Below are positions 27,166 through 41,487 of a stretch of 64,000 nt of DNA, one piece after another. The position numbers were made by a program, and so were the translations under genes. How positions within the stretch are numbered: position 1 is the stretch's first letter; each line of letters opens with the position of its first letter. Below the pieces are notes generated by a model. It searched no databases. It was not told where the DNA came from and saw only the letters and a program-made list of their open reading frames with translations. Origin of the DNA: Dermatemys mawii (Eukaryota; Chordata; Testudines; Dermatemydidae); NCBI GenBank assembly GCA_007922305.1, contig ML677335.1, forward strand, positions 40,414,887-40,478,886. The letters run 5' to 3'.

Positions 27166-28809
27166 GCTGTTGCCAAACAACATTTAAAGAAATGTAAAAC
27201 CATGAATAACTGTCACCCGGGGAAGCAGCCAGCCTTTGCCTTCAGCACGCAGCACCTCTGACCTCATCGCATACAGGACTCAGACTCCATTACAATCACT
27301 TTCTTGTAGTTATCATCTGAGCTGGAGTGTGCCACAAATAAACTTGCTCATGGTGGCTGCAGCTTCTCAACTGCCAGACTAGAGGCTAAATTCAAGTCAC
27401 TGGGTCTTAATTTTTAGGTTATATATCAGAGCAGCAGAAGCAGGAGCCGGCAGAGAATGAGGTAAATGCTGAGCTGGCCAGCCCTTCCCCCTAGATCGGT
27501 TATAAATGCTTGCACTCTGGGCCAATATCAGTGGAGAGAAGCATCTGCAGACCCTCCCAAATGACCTGCCAGAAACTGCCCTGCGGCACCAGGCCTCAGC
27601 TGTAAGCCCCTATATATGACCTGAAGCCTCTGCCGCACACTACAAAAGACCCAACTCCTGAAAGGCCCAGATCTGGGCCTATTTAAAGTAGATCTCAGAC
27701 TGTAAACTTCCTAATGTCACAATGGACTTGGACTTTTTGGACTAGGAACTTCCCCTCCTTCACTGTATCAATCTCCTCTCCTCTTTCCTTTTTATTCCTA
27801 ACCATTTCTCCACCCTCCTCTCTTCTCCCACAAATAAATCCTATGGAATGAACAAGTCATGGGCCACTCACTCTAATCACTTGTTTGCATGGCTATCTTG
27901 AATTCCCTTCCCCCATCCTTGGTCTGCTTTTGTCCTCTTACATTGTAAGCACTGCACAATGGAGTCTCAATGCTGACTGAGGATCACTGTATGCTGTCAA
28001 AATACACATGATAAATAGCAAAAATCAGGCTTAGATTTCAGCAGCTTCTAATGAATAAAAGGTTTCCAGTTATGCCATTCTCTGCTCCGTCTTCTCCAGC
28101 TGAAGTCATTGCATGTGACTCCAAATACCTCTGAGCAGATACTACATAAGTGTTGGCTAACAAAGACTAGTAATACCCTGGCTCCAAAAGTAGTTATGAA
28201 CTAAGACAACAGCAGGAAATGCTATCAGAAGTGCCAAGGAACAGATACACAAATATTAACTCTTCTTCCATTATAAACTAACAGCCTTTTAACTGATTTT
28301 TAAGAGGATGAAAGTGCTAAATGTAAGCAGAAATAATGGGCTATTCCTCCAAAAGTAGCTGTGCATAAAGGCAGCTTCACAAGGCTGAGGGTACTACTCA
28401 GCTGTCCCAGCCCAGAGCAAGATCCATCTTCATCAAAGCAGCAATCAGATACTATGACGATGGGTACACTATAGGAAGACAGATCTCCCCATAATACAGG
28501 GAATGTGACCAACTGCACCACTCCTTGAAGATCTTTTAGGTGGGGTGTTGCTGTCCTGCACCCTCTGCTGCACCCTCTGTTGGGTCTAGAAGTGCTAGTA
28601 CAACACACCCTTTTAGTCATGGGACTGCAGTGGCTATACATGTGCTTAGCCCCATGCAAGGGTGCCAAGAAAGAGATGATTCATTCCCCCAAATACACAT
28701 GTCCTTCAGATTGATCAGATTATATCCAGGAACCAACTCAAACCCATATTTAGTTCACAGCAATAACATTGGCAATGTGCACCTAACTTTATCAGACAGG
28801 GAAGAATCA

Positions 28810-28885
28810 GAACCAGGGCTGGCTCCAGGCACCAGCCAAGGAAGCACGCACCTGGAGTGGCACATTCTAAGGGGCGGCAAAAAAG
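28810..28885. repeat. Possible interspersed repeat fragment
   Basis: GGCTCCAGGCACCAGCCAAG, GAAGCACGCACCTGGAGTGG and CACATTCTAAGGGGCGGCA resemble from memory a high-copy chelonian repeat. Overlapping ORFs here carry no domain. Confidence 0.3.
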
Positions 28886-30422
28886 GCAAAGCCAACCCTG
28901 ATCAGAACAAACAAGTGAGGCCATGAAATTATGGCAACTATCCTGCACAGCCAAGTACTGCCTCATGTCAAGTCTCACTGGCCCGGTTGTCGGAAGAAAA
29001 AAAAAGGAGGAAGGAAAGCAGTCAACAGGAAGAGGATGTTGGAAAAATTTGCAATGAAGGTGGTAGGAACACAAAGATGTGAAGTTTGCATCCCAGGCCA
29101 GGGGATACTACATAAATGTTCAGTGTACACTAGCAGTTGAGCTGATGTGTGATAAAGTGCAGCCTGCTGTAAATACACTTCAGGGCTCCCAGTGCAGCTG
29201 GGGATGAAACTTGTAATTAAAAAAAAAAAAAAAGAAGAAGAGGAGAAGGAAAGGGCAAAAAAATGCACTGCAAGCTTTTTCTCACATAATCTGTTACTGG
29301 AAAATTGAGAAGCTTGTCCAAGTCCGTGGGAATAAGCTGATGAGCTGATACTTAATAATAAACCATATTGTGTCATGGTGCAGAGTCATCTAGATCCATT
29401 CAGGCCACAAACTATATTACTTTATACAGCCCTGGCTGACATACATTTAAAGCCCTTTACACATTAAGGAGCCATTAGGCTGACAGATTAAAAGTTATCT
29501 TGGAGCTAATGTTTCCATTATGTGTGTCCTGGCAGTGGAACAATCAACACACTGTTCCTCAGATGTCATACTTTGTTTAAAACAAAAAAGAAAAGGAGGG
29601 TAGCTCTCCCTCCTTGAATGACATTGACATGATCAGCTTTGATCTGGGCATGTGCTGTCTACAGATCATCTACTGCTGGCTAAAATAAAAGCATTAAGGG
29701 CAAATCACTTTAAATCATTAACCAGTTCTGTACTGTCCAGGGTAGCTCAATAATATTATAAGGGCCCATATTTCTGCATTGGGACTTCTTAGCAACCCAT
29801 GCTTCTGACGATGATTGCAATATGCTGGCTTTTTGTCCTGTTTGAAACAAACAAAAAGCCCTCCCCATCCCACCATCCAGATGTGTGTCTTCACCACTGT
29901 TGCAGTTTCAAATGACTCTGTGGATCGGATGAGCCTAGAGGTCAGTATGAAAATTTTCTTGTTGAATATTTTGCATTTTTTAAAAAGGGTGGAGCAAAAT
30001 TTTTAAAATAATCAAGAACATATCGTATTTTGATTTACTGGAGTTATTGAGTAGCAGAAACACTGGCTATACAGCTTTCAACTTTTCCACAGGTTTTTAC
30101 ATAAGAACTGAGGCTCAATTTTATATAGATGGGATACCTTCAAAGGGCAACTATTATCGATTTACAATATTTATTTGTATCTTGCATGTCTCATTTTCTC
30201 ATATGTATTATAAATAGAGTGGATAAAAGATGGAACTGTTTCCAAAGAGCATGCAAGGATCAGATGCAAATCAGGTAAAATTTGTTAAATGACCTTCACT
30301 CTCCATTTCTAGATTGAAGTCACAAAAACAAAAGTTATTTATTCATAGCTCCAAGCTGGACTACTTCCGCATTTTTTTAGCTACTAACACAACAGCTGCT
30401 CTCCTTCCTCTGTCTTCCCCCA

Positions 30423-30446
30423 ACACACACACACACACACACACAC
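30423..30446. repeat. (CA)n microsatellite
   Basis: An uninterrupted CA run of about 24 bp, followed by A-rich sequence with further short CA runs. Confidence 0.95.
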
Positions 30447-30522
30447 AAAAAGCACACACAACAAAAAAACAACTAAACCTCATGCTGATTTCTCTTTAGT
30501 CAATTTAAAGTTGAGGTCATCA

Positions 30523-30536
30523 CCACTAGAGGGCAG
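30523..30536 (+). promoter_or_regulatory. Candidate CTCF-binding site
   Basis: CCACTAGAGGGCAG matches the CTCF core consensus CCASYAGRKGGCRS at every position. Occupancy cannot be seen from sequence. Weaker, mismatched relatives occur near 5140 (reverse) and 13085. Confidence 0.45.
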
Positions 30537-30539
30537 CAT

Positions 30540-33500
30540 CCATTTGTCTATTAAACTGGCTAAAACAGCAAACTAAATATACCCCTGTGAAATTAAACAA
30601 GACTCTTCATTAGTTTTGCAACCAATTTTATGTTCTATAATGATCAAAGCTTATATTTATACAATCTGTGCTTTCAAGCTTTCACCTGGAAGCCTGATTT
30701 CTGTGAACTAACCTTAATGAACATCAGTTTGGGTATATGAGTGGCTGCAAAAAGAGGTCACTATTTAATTATTTGAACTAAAGGCTCAATATGTTTCATA
30801 GAGGGAATATACATATGAATTAAATTGATTGTTCTGAATTATGTTTCTTTTATTTTTACTAATGCAGCAACATGATCACTGCATTGATGCAAGTGATACT
30901 TCTAATATATTCAGAATGGTGGAGAAGGAGGTTTTAAAATGTGATCCTTATTGCATATTAAAGTTCAGCTGCTCTGTCAACTCCTCCCATATTATCTTAG
31001 AAGACTCTCAGTTGATTTGACTAACTTATGCAAAAGTGACATTTCTGTAGGCTGCTCTCCACTTTGGGTTACAACTCTACTAATAATACCTCCATTAATC
31101 AGCAACAGAATTAAACCATAAAGAATGCTAGAGCCATTAAGGAAACAGAGTATGAATATAATTATATTGCACTTCACAAAGTTTAGGAATGTGCAGATTG
31201 CATTAGCAGAAAGGGGCGGGGGGAAAGGAAAGTAAGCTCTTTCAGTAACTGTGATAGGATTAAATAATTGCACCATGATTTATGTGGCAGAAAGTAAACT
31301 TTTGGAATAATTGTTTGGAAAGTCTGCAAGCATTCCAGCAAAATTACAAATTCTTATATGAGCAGCAGGGCCCTTCTGGAGAGTTTAGAAGTGAATTTGG
31401 CTCATTTCATGAGTAAAATTTGCTTTTTGGATCTCAGATGTATTCTGTTGGAGTTCACATTTAAAAAAAAAAAAAAGACATCCACAATTCAGTCTGGCTC
31501 AACTGGTTTGAAATGTCTCAAGAGAATCATTTGACATAAAGACCAAGTTTCTTTCCCAGCTTTAAAAATAAAAAAGCAAGTCTCTCAAAATTAAAGAGCA
31601 CAGTTAAACGGTGCTGCTGTCATATTATGATACTGTGACAATCAATTAGGGGAATGTTCTTTGTACACTGTTACTCATTCCCTTCCATAAGCCATTAATC
31701 AGAAACAAAGGGGACTTTTAACTGATTGCTAATGATAGGATTAATATGATTCTTCTTAATATAAAGTAATCCTCCTTAAGGGACTGGTGCTGCTAAGTGC
31801 TGGGTTCCCTTGACTCCCAGTGGGAGCTGCAAATGCTTAACACCTTGCAGCAGGCATCCAGACCTCACAGGATTGGGCATTAAAGGTACTTCCCACTCTT
31901 CCAACCCAGGTGACATATGGCTCAGCTGAAATCAGAAATACATCCAAACCATAAAGTTCAGCTCTGGAGCCAAACTTCCTGGAAGTTCCAGGGGCCATTC
32001 AGTTCATTGGTTTTAGTTGGGGCCTGTCTCTAGCTGAAACAAAACACTGCATTATATAGAATACACACAATGATTTGCTACTGCAAAGGGTTCAGAGCCT
32101 AATTCTCAAACACTGACTGACTCCAGCAGAGAGTGCCAAAACATTGTCACTGTTTTCTATCTTAAACTCTCTCCTACTCCCTCAGCCTCCTTTTAAAAAC
32201 ATGCTAATGAGGGAGAGGCTGAAGATTAAATCACAATGGACATCAGAATGTAGTTTACAAGAGCACTCAGCCTCTGTGGAAGCTTGTGCTGAAGACTAAA
32301 GATAGGAAGCTAAAGAAACAACTCAAGAGAAGCACAGTAAAAACTCCCTATTAGGGTCAGGCTCATTAAAATTTAGTCAAAGCACCAAAGACTTTCTAAC
32401 AAATATTACACTTAGTAAACATGTTCCACTGGAGCACGGATATTGGTGAAAGCTTTTGGAGTGTGTCAGTTCATCAGTATTCACCCGCTTTGACAGCTTG
32501 AGATATTACTCACTTACTTGGCTGGTTCAAATTTGTCAGACTTGACTATGTCATAAGTTAACATGTTCCCATATTAAAAAGGAGCCAACTGGCACATGTG
32601 CACATTGGACATAATAAAACACATCTGGCCAAACAATCAAACAACACTGATCACAGTATCACTCTCAAACACAAATTAACAGCGACTGTCTAGGACATTA
32701 CCAAGTCAAACAGGAAGCAATAACCTGCTACCCACTACTTTACCAAATATCCATTAAATGGTTAATTGAAAGACAGAGCCTCCAAAGCACTCTGTTTCCA
32801 AGGTACTCTCCTGCATGGTTAAAGGTGTATAAACATTTTACATGTCCTGGGTTATTTGCTTATAAAGAGGATGTGCTGAAGGGGGCAGCTGTGCCTCAAC
32901 CCTGGTGAATGTCACTGGAAGGCCATCAGGGCAGTGAAGATTACACCTCACAGCCCTTTGTCTAAAAGGGGGTGTCACTGTGCCTAAGTACAAGTGAAAC
33001 AAATCTGCAAAAGAGGTAGAGGGTAGCCCCAGATTAGTTAAAACCCTAGATCCTGCCATATCAGTTCACAGTTGAACACAGCAGCAAGGACAAAATTGGT
33101 CAGATGCATCCTCATTGCTCAGTTAAACATCTAACAGTTTAGTACACAATTCTGCTGCTATTAAACCAGAGCAACCTTGGAACAGTCTCTCTCTTGCAGG
33201 TGCAATCACTAGCAGTAGTATCATCAAGGCACATTGACCTCCAAAGCACCCTCCCTGCTCCCCATCAGGAGCAATGCACAGCTGCTGTAACTGACACCAC
33301 AAGGATCTCTACAGAGGTCCTTGGGTGCAGAAAGTTTAAGAAATTAAAATTTGTGCACTGAATCTCTGGACTTGTCCTTTCGGAGAAGCCACCAGTAAAC
33401 AGTTGAACACTATTCAAAGTATTTCAGTCTCCAGGACAAATATGGTTAAACTAGCTTGACAACCTTTGTGGTATTTCTACTGAGAATATGTGCTGACCTT

Positions 33501-33550
33501 TCTAATGAAACATCAAATGTGACTTTTTGTTTGTTGTGGCTGCACGGAAG
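30540..33550. other. Non-coding, possible conserved patch
   Basis: The 31.60-31.76 kb stretch is repeat-free and rich in homeodomain-like TAAT words (CAATCAATTAGG, CCATTAATCAG). It is otherwise featureless except for the hairpin at 31.79 kb. Confidence 0.35.
31786..31850. repeat. Short palindromic repeat, GTGCTG/AGCTGC type
   Basis: AAGTGCTGGGTTCCCTTGAC is followed by TCCCAGTGGGAGCTGC and AATGCTTAACACC. The design is a hairpin of a GTGCTGAGCACCT-like arm around a CCCATTGACTTCAATGGG-like centre, as at 49.05 and 49.53 kb. Confidence 0.45.
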
Positions 33551-33564
33551 TCCAAATATTATAG

Positions 33565-33763
33565 AAGCGACAAAGAGTCCTGTGGCACCTTAAAGACTAA
33601 CAAAAGTATTGAAGCATAAGCTTTCGTGGGCTAGTACCCACTTCGTCGGATACTAGCCCACGAAAGCTTATGCTTCAATACTTTTGTTAGTCTTTAAGGT
33701 GCCACAGGACTTTTTGTCGCTTCTGCAAACCCAGACTAACACGGCTACCTCTCTGATTCTTGA
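33565..33763. mobile_element. Fold-back unit of Penelope 3' end with 12-bp TSD
   Basis: Two arms of 70 nt (33567-33636 and 33651-33720) are inverted copies with a single mismatch, separated by a 14-nt loop. The right arm continues outward to the complete element end (33721-33763, ending in CTCTGATTCTT). The left arm stops at AAGCGACAAAGAG. CAAATATTATAG occurs at 33553-33564 and 33764-33775 as a 12-bp target-site duplication, so the pair inserted as one piece. Confidence 0.85.
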
Positions 33764-33779
33764 CAAATATTATAGGGGG

Positions 33780-36700
33780 GAGATGAAGGAGGTAGGGAAA
33801 GCAGATAGTTAAAAGGGTCAAGTATGACCTCCCCAAATTGCACCTGGACCGGATTTTTTCAGACCATTTTCTTGACTAAACCAAAACAGTTTTGTATTTT
33901 TCTTTCTTCTAGGAGAGGGTTAAGAATAATCTGAAGCCTGGAAAATAGTTGCTATTGATACTAGTGAGGCCTTCTCTTTAACTAGATCCTCCAGGAAAAA
34001 ACAAATTAATCAACAGCCAGCTGAAGTGGGTTTAATGATTGCATTCTGCATACAATCAGCTTTTCCCTTTTCAAGGGCCATCAATATGTCAAGGGAAGAC
34101 ATATCTGAAGGATATAGCTCTTAACATCAAGGTTATCTATTCTCCACATGGCTCCCACTCCTTACTGGGCTGATACTTTACACTGCCTGTGTCTAACATT
34201 TTCATCAACTCTGCAATCAATCAAGGTAATAATGTTGTGCAAAAAATCAATTAACAACGCAATTAAACTTTCCTTATTATCTCAAAGGGCTGAAATAATA
34301 CCTAAAGGGAAGATAGACTCACTGAATGCAGACATCCATAACCCAATGTGAAAGTGAATTATGAGGTTAGACAGATGCAGGCATGTACTGGCGCTGTTAT
34401 TTTCAAAGGGATATAGCTCATCCAGGCAGTGTATCAGTCACCACCAATCCTATATCCCAAAATTCTAAATTACTTTAAGAAATATATGATGTGCAATATC
34501 CATTTCATATTCTCTTTTAAAGATAAACCCCCTGAAATCTGAACAGGAGTATTATTCAAAGACAAAATGATCTTTCAGAGAGAACATAAAATATAAAAGC
34601 TATAATAACATTTACATCTGTATACCACCCATGTCTGTAAATGCAAGTCATCAATTATAGATAATCTGGAACGTAAAAGGAATAGAAGAGGTGGCACAAC
34701 ATGTAAAATGCAAAGGTTTAAATTTGCAAACACCTATATCTGAGGCACCACCAAGGACAGTGAAGGAATAGCCAGTTTACACACATGTGGTAGCATCAGT
34801 AACAACTTAAGTACTACTCATTTAAAATAAGACAGAGTGCCTGTATTATTTAGCAATTACACTCAACTCTCACTGAAACACCATTCCCGGGAGCTGAGAA
34901 TTTTAAAGTGCATCAAAAGAAGACAATTAACCCCTTGCTGTTGGGAAGATTTGGGATTTAGCACTAAGCAGTTAGGAATCATGTGAGACTCAAACACACC
35001 AACACAATGGAGTTAATATAGATAGGAACCCAGGTCTTGTGCTAGAGATGTCTGGATGAGAATTTGGGAGAGAAAGAGGACAGAGGGAAAGAATATACAT
35101 CTATCATATGAATGACCTCCCAACTTTGAGGAGGACACAAAAAATGTTATACTAAGAAAATTACCACAACAGAGCTAGCTTGAATTTTCTGACACCTATC
35201 ATTTTCCAGCACATAACCTGAGCTTTTCCCAACATACACACACACACTTCCCCCAGCCTCTGTTTTTAGCACAGGCAAAAAGGAAATGAAAATAGAGAAA
35301 ACATTTAAGGAAGGGGATATCTATATCAGAATGATAAGTTAAGCTCACATCCTGCAAGAAGCTCAGCACCAAACTCTGAGAAATAAAAGCTCTCTCTTCA
35401 GCACTGCACTTTGGTTTCCTTTATTGAGGGTCTCTCTGCATCTGCTAGCAGAGGTGTTCCACAAAGCAGTTCTCCCAGCAGGGTTTGCTTAAGCACATAA
35501 CAGCTGCATTTTAGAAATGGTCTATTTTTACAATTAGCTCATGTAGTGCAAGTCACTTGTTTGGACCAAGAACATCTTTTTCGTTAGTAATTCTCCCTGT
35601 TTTTCTCCCCTATGGTGTGGAGTCAGTCACGAGCAAGTTATAAATGCAGGATTAAGTGAATTCAAAACTGTGCAATTCTCCACAATTTTTGAAACATTAT
35701 ACACTTTTCCTGCATGGGTTTTGAGCATTAATGTGATGCCAGGATTAGTGAATTCAGCCATTACTATCTTAATCTTAAGGAACATAATTAATATGTTTCC
35801 ATTTTCAATGACTTCTTTGTGTGTCTATCAACTGGAACCATTCCTGCTGTGTATTTGATTCCAGTGACGATGGGGTGTGTTGGATTTTAAATGAGGTGCT
35901 AGCTCTTCTGCTCCTTATATGCTCTAGTTTATGTGTTATTCATGACTTGCATTTGGAGACATTGATGATACACAGATGGAAATGTTATTAAAGCTTTTGT
36001 ATTTTAGTTTCTTTGTGAATGGCGTTTTTGTTTTTTAGATAATTCTTTTAACCATCACAAATAACTAGCAATACATGACAACATCTTTAGACTTTTTTTT
36101 TTTCCTGTTAAGCTTTTTGATTAAGAGATTTTTCGTTCTCTAATGCTCTCTCTTCCTGAAACTAAAATGCAGAATAAGTTGGCAGACAGGAAAGTTACAT
36201 CTGCAGGGTAATGTACAAGAAACCTCCTTCTTTGTCATATGCTCACTATACAGATTCTGAAGGAAAAGTTACTTGATTTTTTATTAACTGTCAGGGATGT
36301 ACGTCCCAGTTCCTGAAGCTTGTGACTGACAATTTTCAATCTGCTTTCACTTTTTACTATACTATTCATATTTCTCAGAAATTCAACATGAACATGGCAG
36401 AGGAAAGTTACCTTGCCAGTTTGTTATCTCTATCTTAAGTTGTAGTCAAACAATTTTAGATTAACAAGTCAACATTTCTACTTAATTCTTTTTATTATTT
36501 AGATAGCTAAATAATATTATAGTCCGATATGACTTACCATATAGACATACATTCAAGGCTCCAGTAATATGGTGCTATCAAAACCTTAAGACAGGGATAC
36601 GGATGCATATATGCACACTACACATCAACTGTGCAAAACATTACTCAGCCATTGCCTGGGGTGATTTTTTTTGATGGATTGATAAAACATCTTATTCTAT

Positions 36701-39700
36701 CATTATCGGTCATTAAGGGAAAGAGGAAGAAGGTAGATGTCTGTGTCTAGGCTGGTAAATCTTCATGACAGTCGTGTAAGACTACTGTACATAAGTGCAT
36801 ATATACATACACAGGTAACTTCAGATTGATAGAAATGCCAAGCCAAACAATTTATGTTTAATCACTAATAATTTTGTAATGTGAAAACATTTTTTCACAC
36901 TCTTCCTCAGTGAAGTTTTGTCACATGTCAAATTTGAAGCTTTTGAGTTTGCCCACTCCTCCAAAGGTTCAGATTTCTTTCTAAAAAAGACAAGGTAGTT
37001 TATTTTTTACCTTTTGAGATAACACAAGCCCACTAAGTATAATATATACATCTTCATTCTATATAATTTAATTATACATGGAAAGGGAATATGGATATCA
37101 GAACTGAGACTTATTTTTGTTTAAAAAAACTAACTTGAAATCATTGAGCCAAATGGCAAGGAAACTAGACCAACAAAATAATCGTTGCGTCTTTTGAAAT
37201 GAGTTGCATACTGTATGCTAACAGCCTGAACACTCCAGCATTGCATTTTACCACACAACACAGTATTTTGTTGTTAAGGGATATTGAAAATACAGTGTTC
37301 TGATATATATGGAGAGCCAAACCCACATTACCGTCTCTCCACATCCCTCTTTCTACCAGAGGCCACCTGTTTTTGAAATTCAATACAGATTCACTTTGTC
37401 AAGTTGTTTCACTCTACATTCTATTACCGTGCACCAGCAGAAGGATGCTTTTTGGGCCTATGAAGCAAAGACAGAATAGTTACAGGGAATATAAACCATA
37501 ATTCAACTTAGTTCAGTTGGACACCACAACTCCATTTTGACATCTTCAGTATGACATCCTTATTCTGAAGCTGGTACATTTCAGCCTGTATCACCATGGA
37601 GGCTATAAAATCAATTCAAACCCATTAATTAGGCTGGTTCTCTTATATAAAAGTAAAGCCAAGCTATGCCAATAGCATAGTGGCCCACATCCTGGCATAT
37701 GGTGCGGCTGTTTTGAACTGCACTGCTGGTAAATTATACCCAGAATCAGCCATGGATCACCCCAGCAAACATGGCCCATTTCATTCCCATCCATTAGTTG
37801 TTGGATGTGTAACTAGGGGAGAGAGTGAAGTGGGGACCTACCTATATCATACTTATCTCTTGAGGCTGTTCCTAATTTATGCTGTGCGAATAAATTGGCC
37901 CACAGCAAACCCATGAGCGGAAGAACATGAAGACTATCTTTGCACAGACCTCTTCTGTGATCCCTGGCCACAGTAGATAATCTGACCATCATCCTAAGTA
38001 ATTGCTCTATTTACTTCCCCCCATAAAATACATGTGAGTAAGGGCTCGCATGATCAGGCTCCAGTAATTTTAAAAAATGGTTTGTCATGTAGATAGTGGA
38101 GGAGAGGAACATTTTCAAATATTTGCTAAGCAATTTCTCTTGGTACTGGGAAGTTGCACCTACCATTTTATGAATATGAGGGCTGGCAATATGACCCTGC
38201 AACATGGCTTTGCAAGAGATGGCTTTATTCACAGACCACCCAATAGCACCCTATCTAAAGTGGATATATGGGGCCTCACATCTATGGTGACATTGGGAGA
38301 GACATTGTTTATTATAAAATAGTTGTCATAAACAAAATGTAAATATTAAGGGATGTCCTTTGTGGGAGTGGAGTAAGATTCCTGCTTCAATCAAATCCTT
38401 TAACTCTTTGTACAAGCTATGGCTCCATCCACTCTGAAGAATCAGTTATAGATAAGGAGAAAGATTCTGGGAGGTATTATGAGGTTAGAAGAGTGGCAAC
38501 AAACCCTGCTGTCACATACAAGTAGCCCTGCATTTAACAGTTCATTGCATAATCTCATGCTGCAATCACATAGCTTCCCTTGGGGAAAAAAAATTAAGAT
38601 GCGTGAACATGTTTAACAGAATGAAATATTTTGTAGAGAGGGAGAAGCCACAAAAGAGCAATAATTCAACCAATCTCCAAAGAAACTAACAACTATCCAA
38701 TGGATCCACAAATGCATGGTTAGCACTATCTAGAAGATCCACTTGTTGACTATAGAGCATCAGGGATATGTTTGGGTAAGAAAAATAACCCGCTAATAGG
38801 ACACACACAAACACTGAATCACAGAAAAGATGCTAAAAACATTTTCAGTTTTCTCTACTTATTTTTAGCATTGAGTGGTAGGGTGTTGTACAGTGATTTT
38901 GCAAGACCTACTTATGTGTCATGGGGGACAACAACATTCTTCCTTAAATAAAGAAAGTAAATAAAGGTAAAGGTACAAATAAGAAAGTAAATACCAGGTA
39001 CGCAGCCTGGTATCTTTATAGGGCTAGTAGATCTGGCAGCCTTGAAATTTCCCTCCTTCCCACTCTTGATAGCAATGATGGGTAAGTGCTAGACTTACAC
39101 GACTCAAATTAATTTACTTCAACTGTAATTAATATCAAAGCATTTGCAAGGCTTATATAATGGTATTATTCTGTTCAAAGGGAAAGAAGTAGGAAATGCT
39201 GGTTCTAAAAGTTATTGTCCTGTTTCTCTTTGTCTCAAAAAGAAAAAGGGGGGGGGGACCCCTCAACAATTATATATCTTCCAAGACTAACTCAGGAAAA
39301 GAATTTTCAAATAAAATACTTCCCAGAAAAGAATATTTGGCAGCGTTTGGTGCTTGTTTTCCTGAATAACCTTTAAAAGTCTCTCTTAATAAACCTTTTT
39401 ACTGCAACATTAGAAATGGAAGAGTTTACATTTTATTTAATGAATAGTTGCAGAGCATTAAAGCAGCATCTCGTTGGTGAAACAGCTCCTTATCCTCACT
39501 TTGTCTCAATTGGTTTTTTTACATTTCATTTTCAATGACATGTCAGCCGTCTCTCACCAACCTCAAAGGAAAGTTGAATGCGGGGCTTACAAAGTTAAGC
39601 TGACATTTGCTCTCTTCCAATAAAAAATATTTAGTCCATTAAACATAAATACCTGTCATTATGATACATGGACTGGGTACAAGCCTCCCATTTCCCTCTG

Positions 39701-41485
39701 ATGTTTATTACATCCAAACAACTGCAGTGCCTGCATGTTTTCAACTTTAGTGTATTGATTAAACTTTTAAATGGCTGCCATATAACCCAGGGACATCAGG
39801 AAGATTAATTTGCGTCAATGTTCATCTGTAATTCATTAGCCATTTATTCTTTACAACCACATGGGCTATCAAGAAAATGCAGGCCATTTTTCACTCTGCA
39901 CAGGCTTGGGAACAGATCCTGAAATTTGTGCTGCATACAAATAAGCTCCCCAGGCCCAGCCACTTAAACTGCTCAGCTTTTCAAAAGTTAAAGTTGGGAA
40001 TAAGAGGAGAAAAAAAAGGAACATATAAAAGTGGAAATGGACAAAATATACGTCCTTGGGGTATTTGAGATTTAACTGAGTTTGTCCACTGTCTTTTCAT
40101 CCATGGATTATGGTTTCTTATTTCAGTCAGATTAAAATAACTGAAATTTGTTTCTGAGCATAGGCCATAAATAAAATGAGTGCCCCCCTGCCAACATCTC
40201 CTTAGATGCAGTTAACTCAGAGAAAGCTACAGAGAGTGACGGTGAAGTATAAAAAGCTCATGCCTCAAGGAGGTTAAAACTGAAAATCCAAAGGAAGGCT
40301 ACAGTTTTAACCGACTCTTACATTTATTGTTGATTCCAGTCCTGCCTTTATTTGGGAAAATGCCCAGCTAAATATCGGTATGTTTCCTTAGGGTAAAGGT
40401 AAGCCATCTGGCTCCCTGATTTGCCCTACTGACCCCTTGGCATAGTATGAAGTGCATATTAAATAAGGAAAAGGAAAGAGTGCCTCTATAAAACAAACAA
40501 AAAATTCACATGAATTTAATATTTACAACATGGAAAGATCAATGAAATGCATCCTGGTTTTCTTCCCCCTGGTTTTCTTCTAAATACCTACAAATAAATG
40601 GCATTGCTGTACTAGCAAAGCCCATAGTTCTAGGACATCAGACTCATTGTGCCTAATGATTCTAATCTAGACTCCAGTACTGAAGATGACATATAAGATG
40701 ATGATAGAGGCAGGTTCTCTGTTGCAGGGCAGGAGCAGAAGCACATCAGTGCACTACAACAAAAGCTAGAATTCTCCATGTCAGCCTACATGTCATTTGG
40801 GGTACTGCTGATTTCTACGTGCAAGAAAGCTTTGTGAGAGCCACCATTTTTCTGCTTCCCATGCAGAAAGGTGCCTAAAAATAGAGAGTGTATCTTTATA
40901 TTTGTGAGGGGAGAGGGATGAAATGATTTGCTTGTAATATCACTGATCAGGCTGCTTATTCTTGAATATAAAATTGGATAAAGAGAAACTCTAAATGGGA
41001 CTGAATCTGGTGTAATTCTAAATACTAGCACGAGTGCACAAAAACCAGTACAGTCAGCAATACAGCAGCATCTCTTCAGAAGCTTTGTAGGCTAGGAAGG
41101 GATTATCAAAGAAACAGCCTTGGAGCTCTGAGATACCCAGGGCCACATAAAGCTTGTAGACTTTCTGCAAAGGCTTAGGAAAGGCAAATGTTACTTTGGA
41201 TTAGAAGGACAGCACATCTTGCAAATGGATCATACTATATGATGTCACATCTTATAATGTGATTAAACTCAGAAAATACAAATGGATGTTAAACAGAGCA
41301 AACCACAGAGAATGATGTAACATTTGTGCCGTATCAGCATTGCAAAGTGAAATCAGAACACTCAAGGTTCACTTTACAGAATTTTTACCATCTTCTCTCC
41401 CTCCCTCCTACCCTTCCTCCCTCCATTTTTAATAAAACCTCCATGGAACCCTGACACTGCAATCTGTTTCCTTAACAAATTCTTT
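33780..41485. other. Long unique-looking non-coding stretch
   Basis: Almost 8 kb without a recognisable repeat or ORF of interest; a poly-G run of about 9-10 sits near 39249. Around 39.36-39.86 kb the sequence is repeat-free and could be conserved regulatory DNA, but this was not tested. Confidence 0.4.
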
Positions 41486-41487
41486 GC

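Larger units (their letters stand above)
25505..30420. other. Non-coding between listed repeats
   Basis: ORFs of 119-133 codons at 28.3-29.4 kb overlap each other on both strands, contain poly-A/T-derived Phe and Lys runs, and show no domain. Confidence 0.45.

Noticed and set aside
28300..29376. Cluster of ORFs of 119-133 codons on both strands
   Set aside because: They overlap each other, contain homopolymer-derived runs and have no recognisable domain.
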